Under the pieces are notes generated by a model. It searched no databases, had not been told where the DNA came from, and was given only the letters and a program-made list of their open reading frames with translations. This document shows positions 43,493 through 50,987 of a stretch of 64,000 nucleotides of DNA, in pieces. Position 1 is the stretch's first letter. Each line of letters starts with the position of its first letter. The DNA comes from Acidobacteriota bacterium (lineage in GTDB: Bacteria; Acidobacteriota; Terriglobia; Acidiferrales; UBA7541). The stretch covers positions 1 through 64,000 of the forward strand of contig JABCZN010000010.1 of NCBI GenBank assembly GCA_013289665.1, read 5' to 3'. A program made the translations under genes and the position numbers.

Positions 43493-44257
43493 ATGCTTGT
43501 GAGAATTCTTGATGACAAAGTTTCACTTGGCCAGGTTGCGGCCAGCCAGGCGGCAGCGGCTATCCGTTCCGCAATTGCCAGCCGCGGTCAAGCTCGTGTC
43601 GTGGCCGCCAGCGCCGCATCCCAATTCGAATTTCTCGAAGCCCTCAACGCCACACCCGGCATTGACTGGAAGCTTGTCGAACTCTTCCACCTGGACGAAT
43701 ACATTGGTCTCCCGATGACGCACCCCGCAAGCTTCTGCAAATTCCTCCAGGACCGCCTGATTTCAAAGACCGGCATCCTTAACTTTCACCTCCTGGATGG
43801 AAGTCAGGACCCGGCCGACGTTATCCGAAGCGCCAGCAAAGCCATCGCCGCTTCACCCATCGACGTCGCGTTTCTGGGCATCGGCGAAAATGGACATGTT
43901 GCCTTCAACGATCCTCCGGCCGATTTCGAGACGGAAGAGCCCTACATCATCGTCTCTCTTGACCACGCCTGCCGTGCGCAGCAGGTGGCCGAAGGGTGGT
44001 TTGAGAATCTCGAGGCCGTTCCCAAGCAAGCCGTCTCCATGTCCGTGCGCCAGGTTCTCAAAGCCAGGGAAATTCTCGCTGTGGTTCCCGGTCCGCGAAA
44101 GGCGGCTGCCATCAAAGCCTGTTTCGATGGACCGATCAGTCCGATGGCGCCTTCCTCGATCTTGCGAAATCATCCGAACGCCGTCGTTTATCTCGACCGG
44201 CAATCCTCCGCTTTGCTCAGCCCCGCCACGCTTTCCGTGCTTACGGCTTCGGCGTAA
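43493..44257 (+). CDS. nagB: Glucosamine-6-phosphate deaminase-like protein (NagB/6PGL family)
   Basis: This 254-residue cytoplasmic enzyme probably converts glucosamine 6-phosphate to fructose 6-phosphate and ammonia. Motifs are VVAASAASQFEFLEAL, VELFHLDEYIGL with the catalytic Asp, HPASFCKFL, and GIGENGHVAFNDPPADF with the ring-opening His. In the last, the usual Glu of FNEP is Asp here. The start at 43493 follows GGAGGAG by 5 nt; an upstream open stretch from 43397 lacks a signal. It is 42 nt from the MFS gene, which could import its hexosamine-derived substrate. 6-phosphogluconolactonase is an alternative in the same superfamily. Confidence 0.8.
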   Translation: MLVRILDDKVSLGQVAASQAAAAIRSAIASRGQARVVAASAASQFEFLEALNATPGIDWKLVELFHLDEYIGLPMTHPASFCKFLQDRLISKTGILNFHLLDGSQDPADVIRSASKAIAASPIDVAFLGIGENGHVAFNDPPADFETEEPYIIVSLDHACRAQQVAEGWFENLEAVPKQAVSMSVRQVLKAREILAVVPGPRKAAAIKACFDGPISPMAPSSILRNHPNAVVYLDRQSSALLSPATLSVLTASA

Positions 44258-44298
44258 CCAATGACGCCACACCCTTCTTCCTTTTCGACGGCTTCCTG

Positions 44299-45636
44299 AT
44301 GGAGCAGGCCGCCCACTCCGGCGAACCGCCCCATGACTCCGGCGGGCGCCGCACGATTCGCCACCTCCGCTGGTGGATCGGCGGGCTCCTCTTTCTCTCC
44401 ACGGTCATTAATTATGTTGACCGTCAGACGCTCTCTCTGCTAGCTCCCTTTCTAAAACGCGACTATCACTGGACCAATACGGACTACGCCGCGATCGTGA
44501 TTGCTTTTCGTGCGGCCTATTCGATCGGCCAGACCCTCTGCGGCCGCCTGATGGATCGCGTCGGCACCAGACGCGGCTTAACCATCACTGTGGCCTGGTA
44601 TTCGCTTGTTTCTTTGCTGACGCCTTTGGCCCGCGGCTTTTACTCTTTTCTGGGCTTTCGCTTTCTCCTTGGCGCTGCCGAATCCGGAAACTGGCCTGGA
44701 GCTACCAAAGCCGTTTCCGAATGGTTCCCCAAACATGAACGCGGATTGGCCACCGCCTTATTTGACAGCGGTTCTTCCATTGGCGGTGCCATCGCTCCCT
44801 TCATCGTACTGTGGATTTATTTCCGCTACGGCTGGCGCACGGCCTTTGTTGTTCCCGGGCTCTTGGGCATCCCTTGGCTGCTTGCTTGGCGCTGGCTTTA
44901 CTACACTCCCCAGGAACATCCGCGCATGGGCGATGCCGAGCGCTCGATGGTCCTTGCCGACAGGCAAGAGCCCGGCTCCGAAAATAAGGTTCATCCTCGC
45001 TGGTGGGATCTTCTGAAATTGCGGCAGACCTGGGGAACCATCATCGCTCGCGCATTTCCCGATCCAGTCTTCTTTTTCATCGCCGATTGGTTCCCCATCT
45101 ATCTCGTCGCCAAGGGAATTTCTCTGAAGAGCGGTTTGATTGCCGTGTGGATCCCATTTCTCGCCGCCGATCTGGGCAATTTTTTTGGCGGTGGCATGTC
45201 CGGCCATCTCATCAAGCGCGGCTGGTCAGTCGGCAACGCCCGCAAAGCTCTGGCAGTGTTCGGAGGTGTCGGGGTTACCCTGCTCATTCCTACAATCTTT
45301 ACCGTGAATCTCTATTTGATTGCGCTTCTTTTTGCCCTTGCCACTTTCTCCTACGGCGCCTTTACCACCATCGCAAATGTTCTCCCTTCGGACCTCTTCC
45401 ACAGCGATTCGGTCGCTTCCGTCAGCGGATTCAGCGGAACGGGCGCCGCCATCGGCACCATCATTGTGTTTCTCCTGGCTGGCCGGCTTTCCGATGCGCG
45501 GCTCTCCACCGGCACTCATCTCTTCGATCCGCTCATGGTCGTCGCGGGTCTGATTCCATTCACGGGGATGCTTCTCGTTTTGCTCCTTGTTCAGAACACA
45601 GAGGCCACCGATCGCGGTCTGGTTCGCAGGATCTGA
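44299..45636 (+). CDS. MFS transporter, ACS (hexuronate/ExuT-like) family, second copy
   Basis: This 445-residue inner-membrane carrier has twelve helices. Typical motifs are STVINYVDRQTLSLLAPFLK, CGRLMDRVGTRRGL and GAAESGNWPGATKAVSEWFP. The central loop (about 210-240) and the RRI C-terminus are cytoplasmic. It probably imports a hexuronate, aldonate or 2-keto-3-deoxy acid. It lies 42 nt after the NagB-like gene and differs from the first copy at 19539 in the substrate-facing helices, so the two may carry different acids. This is the last gene of the carbohydrate region. Confidence 0.85.
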   Translation: MEQAAHSGEPPHDSGGRRTIRHLRWWIGGLLFLSTVINYVDRQTLSLLAPFLKRDYHWTNTDYAAIVIAFRAAYSIGQTLCGRLMDRVGTRRGLTITVAWYSLVSLLTPLARGFYSFLGFRFLLGAAESGNWPGATKAVSEWFPKHERGLATALFDSGSSIGGAIAPFIVLWIYFRYGWRTAFVVPGLLGIPWLLAWRWLYYTPQEHPRMGDAERSMVLADRQEPGSENKVHPRWWDLLKLRQTWGTIIARAFPDPVFFFIADWFPIYLVAKGISLKSGLIAVWIPFLAADLGNFFGGGMSGHLIKRGWSVGNARKALAVFGGVGVTLLIPTIFTVNLYLIALLFALATFSYGAFTTIANVLPSDLFHSDSVASVSGFSGTGAAIGTIIVFLLAGRLSDARLSTGTHLFDPLMVVAGLIPFTGMLLVLLLVQNTEATDRGLVRRI

Positions 45637-45804
45637 CAGCGGCGAGCCGGGAGACAAGGTTAAGTGCTTGAATTATATACAGTTATTTCGTGCTTGGATG
45701 ATTGGAGTGGGGAGACGGGCTATTGACACGAATAGATCCAGGCTGTTATTTTACTGGGGTGAGGCTGATGCCATGCGGGCCACCCCGATGACTCCGGATC
45801 GCTG
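45637..45804. other. Boundary gap between carbohydrate and accessory regions
   Basis: These 168 bases between convergent genes contain no gene that I can support. I see no strong terminator hairpin. Base composition drops toward A+T from here on. Confidence 0.35.
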
Positions 45805-47181
45805 CTAGGGATTTCCAGAACCTTTTCTTAGGTATTCTTCGGCCAATCTGTCGAAGCCTGTCTTATCAGGCCTCTTTGCCGTAGTCTTAATTAACTCGTT
45901 CAGGGTGTCGCGAATTTCTTCGTCCAGTCTCAAGGTTTCTGAACGGCCATACCAAAAGTGATAGGGTCGATTCATTTCGTATTCCAACACGGCCAAAAAA
46001 GCACGTAAGTTACCGAGTGAGAGTTTGTAATTCGGACCCGAATTGAGCCAAGTTACAAAATCTGCGTACGCATTCTGGAAAATCGGTTCTAAAAGTGGAT
46101 CCTTCACCCCTGAGAGCTTTTTGAGAAAAACACCGTACGTCTCGTTCACTTCAACGTTGTCCATGAGCAGACTAAATTTCTCAAGAACTGTTGCGTTAGC
46201 CATGTAGTAATGGTTTCTAAAGGCGGTTAGGCTATCGCTAACCAGTTCCTCGCCTATGCGGTCTTTGAAATAGAATCCTCCCACTGCATCTCCCAGGTGA
46301 CGTAGACGTTTTCCCAGCAGAGCCATCGTGTAAAAAACTCTGTTTGTCCACTCAGCTGCTTTGATTGAATCCTTTGCCTCAAGCGCTTCGCCATAAGCCG
46401 CAAGCCCGGACACCACACCAGTAGCGGCTGCGGCGACAGGCATATAATGCTTGGTCGCGTACTGATGACTGGTCGGCAACATATTGTTCCAAGTTTGGAG
46501 AATCTGCGCTCGCTCCTGATCCTTCTCCTGGCGATCAACTTCACGTCTTTTATCCCACCATTGATACGCAATTCCCAAAACGACGAAAACAAGTGGAAGA
46601 GCAAAATCCTTAACAAACCCATAAAATCGCAATCCCCAATGTTCATACCAATTCTGGGAGGCAAAATCACCCAAAGTAATTCCTATATCCGAAGTATTAC
46701 CACTCTCATCAACCCAAGACAGCACGGCGGTAACTTTCCCTTTTTCGTGCGCTCTCGCGGGTCGAATTACTCCCCAGATCGTAAAGCTCTGGCCGCCCTC
46801 GATCACAGGGCGTATAGTCGCCGAGTTTTCCAATACATTTTGGCAGGAAACCTTGCCACCTTGCTGCCAGCATACACGCTCAATGAAGTATTCAGCCGGT
46901 TCAACATGCACAAGGCGCAGATCGTGAACCGGAAACGGACCCTGATTCTTCAGAATCGCAACAAAATCTACTGCTTCTCCAACGCTTGAGGAGGACACTG
47001 CCAAGCTTCCAGAACCGTTCAGACCACTAATCTTCAGCGCTGGAAGAACCTTTTCCTGATTAGGAAGCTGCAGCGCACAACTGTAAGCAGATACTCCTGA
47101 AACCAGCGCGAGAAATATGAATACTCCCATAAGACATAAGAGTTCTCTAAACGCAGCGACTAGGGACGCTCTGCAAGTCAT
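45805..47181 (-). CDS. Membrane protein of unknown function
   Basis: I do not recognise this 458-residue protein. An N-terminal hydrophobic segment (about 12-32, LLCLMGVFIFLALVSGVSAY) and a second (about 191-210, DFALPLVFVVLGIAYQWW) enclose an extracytoplasmic beta-rich domain with paired Cys (VCWQQGGKVSCQ) resembling a DUF11/immunoglobulin-like fold (VGEAVDFVAILKNQGPFPVH). The C-terminal 240 residues after WWDKRREVDRQEKDQERA are helical and cytoplasmic. A+T content is higher and codon use differs from the carbohydrate genes, so it may be acquired. It is convergent with the MFS gene. Related proteins may occur in mobile defence islands, but nothing here shows that. Confidence 0.7.
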   Translation of the reverse strand: MTCRASLVAAFRELLCLMGVFIFLALVSGVSAYSCALQLPNQEKVLPALKISGLNGSGSLAVSSSSVGEAVDFVAILKNQGPFPVHDLRLVHVEPAEYFIERVCWQQGGKVSCQNVLENSATIRPVIEGGQSFTIWGVIRPARAHEKGKVTAVLSWVDESGNTSDIGITLGDFASQNWYEHWGLRFYGFVKDFALPLVFVVLGIAYQWWDKRREVDRQEKDQERAQILQTWNNMLPTSHQYATKHYMPVAAAATGVVSGLAAYGEALEAKDSIKAAEWTNRVFYTMALLGKRLRHLGDAVGGFYFKDRIGEELVSDSLTAFRNHYYMANATVLEKFSLLMDNVEVNETYGVFLKKLSGVKDPLLEPIFQNAYADFVTWLNSGPNYKLSLGNLRAFLAVLEYEMNRPYHFWYGRSETLRLDEEIRDTLNELIKTTAKRPDKTGFDRLAEEYLRKGSGNP

Positions 47182-47209
47182 TTTGGGGAGTGTTCCTTCT
47201 TCGTGAGAG

Positions 47210-47539
47210 CTATAAAGTTGCTGACGAGCCTTTTCGACGATCAAATCCTACCGAAATACTCTCGGTAGTCAATAAATAAGATACTTTATGAGATATGATT
47301 GACCAGAGATGTAATTGTGTTCTATCTATCTGGGGGGATCGGGACTGTTCACGACCTCTCTCTGCCCAGTCACCTACTTCCGCGACAGGCTCCCATCTCG
47401 AAATCGGCCTCATTTGTTCCCGAATCATCTCGAAATCTCCAGTCTTGAAGTCACAGAAGCCAGCACCAACCACGAACTTGTTGCACGCGGAACGAATCGA
47501 AAAATCCGTTTTGTCCGTGAAACGCACCGTGAAGTACAT
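47210..47539 (-). CDS. Possible small hypothetical protein
   Basis: The 109-residue product begins MYFTVRFTDKTDFSIRSACN and continues with FVVGAGFCDFKTGDFEMIRE, which reads like a real alternating beta/alpha protein; the C-terminal part is less convincing. No ribosome-binding site stands out, and an open frame on the opposite strand covers part of the same bases. It lies 28 nt upstream of the membrane-protein gene on the same strand. It could be a decayed gene fragment. Confidence 0.3.
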   Translation of the reverse strand: MYFTVRFTDKTDFSIRSACNKFVVGAGFCDFKTGDFEMIREQMRPISRWEPVAEVGDWAERGREQSRSPQIDRTQLHLWSIISHKVSYLLTTESISVGFDRRKGSSATL

Positions 47540-47578
47540 GGTCCCGCCCTCGATGGAATGAGTGATAGAGTCCACGAC

Positions 47579-47725
47579 CTAGTCGTGAATCTCGGGATAT
47601 CTGCGGCGAAAGCGGTCGTATTTTCTTTTGATGCGCTCGTCGAGCTTCCTCCGCTCCTGCGCGGTAATCGGACTTGGGGCTGAATCCCCGGTGGACGCGA
47701 CCTTAGGTCTTCTTTTCCTCGGCAT
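47579..47725 (-). CDS. Small basic protein (48 aa) overlapping the upstream gene
   Basis: This is a short gene with a start at 47725 (MPRKRRPKVASTGDSAPSPI) and end REIPHD-like tail (YDRFRRRYPEIHD). GGAGG lies 7 nt before the ATG. It overlaps the 3' end of the 159-aa gene by 23 bp in another frame, a layout that usually means translational coupling. The product is very basic (many Lys/Arg) with a central helix TAQERRKLDERIKRKYDRF. It may bind nucleic acid or serve as a partner of the upstream protein; no family was recognised. Confidence 0.55.
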   Translation of the reverse strand: MPRKRRPKVASTGDSAPSPITAQERRKLDERIKRKYDRFRRRYPEIHD

Positions 47726-48182
47726 GCGCGTCCTCCGGTACTGCGCTCTTGATGCCCGAAGCGGGTGGCTGAATGCTATTTACTGTTTGGCCGATGCGGA
47801 GTCCTCCGGTTCCCCTGCGTGTTTTCTTCGAACGTTTGCTCCGGGGAAGAAATTGCACTAACGGCGGTTTCCCTTCCATTTTGCGCTCGCGTTCGACGTC
47901 GCGCATCAGGCGACAGATTTCTTCGTTGGTCAGCGGTTCGTCCGAAAGCCAGACGTTGTATTCCTCCGCGAAGTAAGACTCATCGTTTGCTTCCAGTTTG
48001 CCCGTTTCGAGCATGAATTGCAGGTTGATCATCGAACGACGGCGTTCGAGACCGGCCATGGACTTGTGGTAAGTCTCCATGAAGAGTTTGGGAGATTTCT
48101 TCAGGCGTTGAACTCCACGAACGGCTTCGTCAATACCATGGTTCACCAAATACAGTGCTTCATACAGATGTGCTTTTTCCAT
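47703..48182 (-). CDS. Hypothetical protein with helical N-terminus (159 aa)
   Basis: No function is recognised. The protein begins MEKAHLYEALYLVNHGIDEA, continues with a helical region (VQRLKKSPKLFMETYHKSMA, LERRRSMINLQFMLETG), an acidic stretch (EANDESYFAEEYNVWLSDEP) and a basic, low-complexity tail (PRSKRSKKTRRGTG). It has no signal or membrane segment. AAAGGA lies 9 nt before the ATG; the frame is open upstream to 48251 but without a start signal. A 48-aa basic gene overlaps its 3' end. Paired small genes of opposite charge resemble accessory or toxin-antitoxin-like modules, but no such motif is visible. Confidence 0.6.
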   Translation of the reverse strand: MEKAHLYEALYLVNHGIDEAVRGVQRLKKSPKLFMETYHKSMAGLERRRSMINLQFMLETGKLEANDESYFAEEYNVWLSDEPLTNEEICRLMRDVERERKMEGKPPLVQFLPRSKRSKKTRRGTGGLRIGQTVNSIQPPASGIKSAVPEDAHAEEKKT

Positions 48183-48500
48183 GACTGAACGTCCTTTCAG
48201 CGGCGAGGTGGCCGCGAGTTCGGAAGTTGATAGGTGCGCCGAGACACACATCCTCGATCAGCCGCGAGCCGACGCGGTAGGACAAACGAATTCACTTGGA
48301 CAGAATTACGGGAGGGGGATGCGCGACACGCAGAGGTATGGATCGCGGGTTGGAAACGAAACGGCGATGGGCGAGTTGCGCCCGTGAGGGGAACGCATTA
48401 CCTTTTGTGACAGCCATTGTTGCCTCTAATCCAGGCGACTTTGGTTAGGGGCGCGTTGGTGCTGATAACACCTGCGCGTCCCGCTTGCCGTGCGCTCCGA

Positions 48501-48532
48501 AAGCATTCCTATGCTTGAAGCGTAGCAAGCAT
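48501..48532. repeat. Alternating inverted repeats AAGCAT/ATGCTT
   Basis: AAGCAT (48501-48506), ATGCTT (48511-48516) and AAGCAT (48526-48531) can pair alternatively as a 6-bp stem with 4-nt loop or a 7-bp stem (TATGCTT/AAGCATA, 48510-48532). They lie upstream of the promoter of the basic 57-aa gene. The rest of 48183-48573 contains no ORF that I can support. Confidence 0.4.
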
Positions 48533-48573
48533 AAGCTTAGCGCGTTTGCCGCAATGTTGTCAAGAGCCGTTCA

Positions 48574-48603
48574 TTGTCAGAATTGGGGCCTGCCCGGTAC
48601 AAT
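48574..48603 (+). promoter_or_regulatory. Promoter of the 57-aa basic protein gene
   Basis: TTGTCA (48574-48579), an 18-bp spacer and TACAAT (48598-48603) precede the ATG at 48610 by 6 nt. Transcription would start at the ATG, so a leaderless mRNA is expected; no Shine-Dalgarno sequence fits in the gap. Confidence 0.5.
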
Positions 48604-48609
48604 CAACCC

Positions 48610-48783
48610 ATGGATCCCAGTCTGATTTCGAAGGTCATGCAGGAGATGGGTCGCAAAGGCGGCAAAAAAGGCGGGAAAAAGGGAGCGAAAATGCGGGCCG
48701 AAGCCCTTACTCCTGAGCGACGGAGCCAGATTGCACGAAAGGCTGCAAAGGCACGGTGGACCAAAGCAAAGGGAAAGCATTGA
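48610..48783 (+). CDS. Small basic Gly/Lys-rich protein (57 aa)
   Basis: The product begins MDPSLISKVMQEMGRKGGKK and contains a run of GGKK repeats (GRKGGKKGGKKGAKMRAEAL), then SQIARKAAKARWTKAKGKH. The ARKAAKARW tail resembles the motif in small DNA-binding or histone-like bacterial proteins; the exact family was not identified. No membrane or signal segment is present. A well-spaced promoter directly upstream supports expression. Charge strongly suggests nucleic-acid binding. Confidence 0.6.
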   Translation: MDPSLISKVMQEMGRKGGKKGGKKGAKMRAEALTPERRSQIARKAAKARWTKAKGKH

Positions 48784-49012
48784 AGCGCGAATTTCAGATC
48801 CCTTCAGGCACCTCTTCTCTCGATAGAAGATAAGTCTCTTTCTTTAAGCAAAATTATGCCGGAATTTGTCAGAGCAAGATTCACGGCGGCGATAACCTGG
48901 TCTTTCCACAACTCCTCGACACAGGTCACAACGGAAAGATCTCGACGGTCCATGCCAGACCCTCCGATTCAGGTCATGAAATACCACAATTCTCATCCCA
49001 TTTTCCCTTGCC
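48784..49012. other. Intergenic stretch
   Basis: These 229 bases hold no supported gene. They may contain the lost 5' end of the next gene, whose start is unusual. Confidence 0.3.
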
Positions 49013-49366
49013 GTGACGTTGCTGACGGTCGGTTGGTGGAGCGCAGTCGCTCAACGGAAACATCAAGTGCCTGTCAATTGGCGCTCGTATTGTATTTGGC
49101 TAGCATTAGTTTTCGCAACGGTTGCAACGCTCACTGCGATCGCATTCTGGTTCTCGTGGAATGCGAGCAGAGGAAGTCCGCATGGGATGATGCCTGGCCC
49201 AGGTCTTTGGGTGCGTCTTAGAGACGTGTGGGCGCTGTCGGTCCTTGCGACAGTAACGTCAGGAGTTGTTGCCAAGGGGAAAGGCCCGGTATTGGTTATC
49301 AACGCCGGATTCTCCGTTGTCTGCTTTATATTTCTGTTGTCCTACATAGAAAGGATTCTTGAATAG
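49013..49366 (+). CDS. Small membrane protein, possibly N-terminally truncated
   Basis: The 117-residue product has three hydrophobic segments (about 1-12, 25-50 and 80-112: YCIWLALVFATVATLTAIAF, GPVLVINAGFSVVCFIFLLS) with a loop GMMPGPGLWVRLRDVWALS. Function is unknown. The frame begins at GTG within a hydrophobic segment that looks cut, so the true start may be lost or lie upstream. It sits alone in an accessory stretch. Confidence 0.45.
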   Translation: MTLLTVGWWSAVAQRKHQVPVNWRSYCIWLALVFATVATLTAIAFWFSWNASRGSPHGMMPGPGLWVRLRDVWALSVLATVTSGVVAKGKGPVLVINAGFSVVCFIFLLSYIERILE

Positions 49367-49463
49367 ACCGCGGATTGTCGCCCGATAGAACTTATCAGGC
49401 ACTGACCTCGTTCACGGTGAGTAGCAACTTTCGGGTCTTCTCTCGTGTTCTATTAAGCACGCA

Positions 49464-50123
49464 ATGCGTTTCCTGCTCTCCATGTTTCTTTGCTTTCTCT
49501 CTGTGAGTTCTTCCTGCGGGCAAACGAGCGCAAGACGGCCGAAAATTAGACAGGTCAATCCCCCGGATAGGAATCCGCAGTATTTTCCTGTTGGTCTGTT
49601 CAGCCAATATCCCGAACTCAGCGACTGGGAGGCTCGGTGGTACGCAAGCGAACTTCGCGCACTAAACGAACCCTCTCTCACGGAAGGAAAAGCCAGACAT
49701 TCTGTTGTCTATCGCTTTCTGTTAATACCATCCTTCTCGCCCAGTTTAGCCATTCGGTTGGTGGTGAATCCAGATGGCACTGGAAGATTGGTTGCGAAAC
49801 TCCGGACGAATAGCAGAGGAACGGAAGCAGCTCTTGCGGAAGAAACTGCATCGGTCTCGTCTGAGCAGGTAGGTAAATTCGAGGACTTGCTGGATGAGTC
49901 CAACTTCTGGTTCTTGCCAACAAAATGGGACACTGTCAGTGGTGCCGACGGCGAAGAATGGATTTTAGAGGCCAAGAAGAGCGGTAAATACCACGTTGTC
50001 GATAGGTGGAGCGGTTGGAGAGAGGTCAGCTATTCGCAAGCCTGTGAGTATCTGCGTGAACTTTCTCCAGTGAAGTCCGAAATACTGCGCCGAAAGCGCT
50101 CTAACCGGAAAGGTTCGTACTAA
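49464..50123 (+). CDS. Exported hypothetical protein (219 aa)
   Basis: The product has a signal peptide (MRFLLSMFLCFLSVSSSCGQ; a Cys at 18 could be lipidated). A mixed alpha/beta domain follows (VVYRFLLIPSFSPSLAIRLV, GRLVAKLRTNSRGTE, NFWFLPTKWDTVSGADGEEW, GKYHVVDRWSGWRE), a pattern seen in uncharacterised acidobacterial secreted proteins. No catalytic motif is evident. Its 3' end overlaps the convergent gene by 4 bp. A+T content is above the region average. Confidence 0.6.
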   Translation: MRFLLSMFLCFLSVSSSCGQTSARRPKIRQVNPPDRNPQYFPVGLFSQYPELSDWEARWYASELRALNEPSLTEGKARHSVVYRFLLIPSFSPSLAIRLVVNPDGTGRLVAKLRTNSRGTEAALAEETASVSSEQVGKFEDLLDESNFWFLPTKWDTVSGADGEEWILEAKKSGKYHVVDRWSGWREVSYSQACEYLRELSPVKSEILRRKRSNRKGSY

Positions 50124-50470
50124 GAAGGTACGTCAAGTAGCCGCAGGAGTTCGGCAGCAGCATTAAGCGCAGTCTCTCGGTAGAACTGCTCGGCTTCGGC
50201 AATCTCGCGGTCTTTGCGCTTTAGTGCTTCTGGACTCCAATTTTCCCGGACTGCACCGATTGGAAGTGCGTCGGTTTCGGAGTCGATTCCAACAAAGGTT
50301 AAGAGCACTTCTGCAACTTTCGGCTCCGCTTCGTGGCGGAAGTGACTCAATAACCGCGATGCTGCTATCACTCCGAGTTGCCCTGCAATCAGTTGCCTTG
50401 CGGCGTGGAGAATCTGGAATCTGGCAGTTCCGTCGAGTCCCGATTGTAGGTTGTCGTCGTGCTCGCTCAC
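50120..50470 (-). CDS. Hypothetical cytoplasmic protein (116 aa)
   Basis: The product is mostly helical: ARFQILHAARQLIAGQLGVI, AASRLLSHF, then AEQFYRETALNAAAELLRLL. The pattern 'ARQLIAGQLGVIAASRLL' resembles the DUF2489-type families sometimes found as immunity-like proteins, but the match is weak. It has no signal peptide and no catalytic motif. It is convergent with the 219-aa exported protein and overlaps it by 4 bp. Confidence 0.5.
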   Translation of the reverse strand: MSEHDDNLQSGLDGTARFQILHAARQLIAGQLGVIAASRLLSHFRHEAEPKVAEVLLTFVGIDSETDALPIGAVRENWSPEALKRKDREIAEAEQFYRETALNAAAELLRLLDVPS

Positions 50471-50523
50471 ACAGTTACCATACTGCGTGATGGAGTTTCA
50501 TGGAACACAGCAGAATCAAAAGA

Positions 50524-50591
50524 AAGGGGACACTTCTAATGAGGTAAGGAAGGGGACATTTCTAAAGAGGCTTGACAAAAGAGGCTTGACA
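50524..50591. repeat. Two adjacent direct-repeat pairs, IS-end-like
   Basis: AAGGGGACACTTCTAA (50524-50539) and AAGGGGACATTTCTAA (50550-50565) differ at one base and resemble terminal sequences of IS481/IS3-like elements. AGAGGCTTGACA then occurs at 50566-50577 and 50580-50591 with a 14-bp period. No transposase remains. The gap 50471-50936 otherwise holds only the tRNA-like relic. Confidence 0.45.
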
Positions 50592-50761
50592 CTGTTGACT
50601 CGACTCGATTGCTGTGAGACCATCTGCCCGTTTTCCGACGAGGGGCTTTGGGCATTTAACCCAATCAGGTGCCCTACGCGAACGTTTGGTGGCAGTTGGG
50701 TAGTGTTCTCGGGCTCGCTAAGGCGCAATGAACCAGTAAGTTGCTAGGAATCTGGCCGCAC

Positions 50762-50804
50762 GGACTATCCCGCGGTCCAGGTTTAGGTCCTGGCGGGACC
50801 CCCG
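50762..50804 (+). pseudogene. Degenerate tRNA 3' fragment, tRNA-Met-like
   Basis: CCAGG-TTTAGGT-CCTGG forms a T arm, followed by CGGGACCCCC in place of CGGGCCCACCA. Over 21 bases (CCAGGTT to CGGG) 18 match the tRNA-Met relic at 1011-1057, in the same orientation. The anticodon arm is too decayed to read. It lies just before the respiratory operon, at the right edge of the accessory region. Confidence 0.5.
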
Positions 50805-50987
50805 AGTTCCATCCGTTCGTTCATCCGGCAATCAGCACGCGACTTTCTCTGGACCGGGCAATAATTTCCTTAGCCAATCTGACCTGGTCAGCATCTCATC
50901 CAAGAACTGAAGTGCAGGCCCCAATCGTAGTCGTCAATGCGCCTCCAAAATGAGTCAGGGGCGAACTCCCGGGAGAACCGGAAAAGC

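Noticed and set aside
48856..49221. 121-codon frame overlapping the small membrane protein gene
   Set aside because: It has no hydrophobic pattern or motif and overlaps the better hydrophobic frame at 49013-49366.
45805..50470. Defence island
   Set aside because: The region has foreign-looking small genes, but no nuclease, helicase, methylase or other defence domain that I can see.
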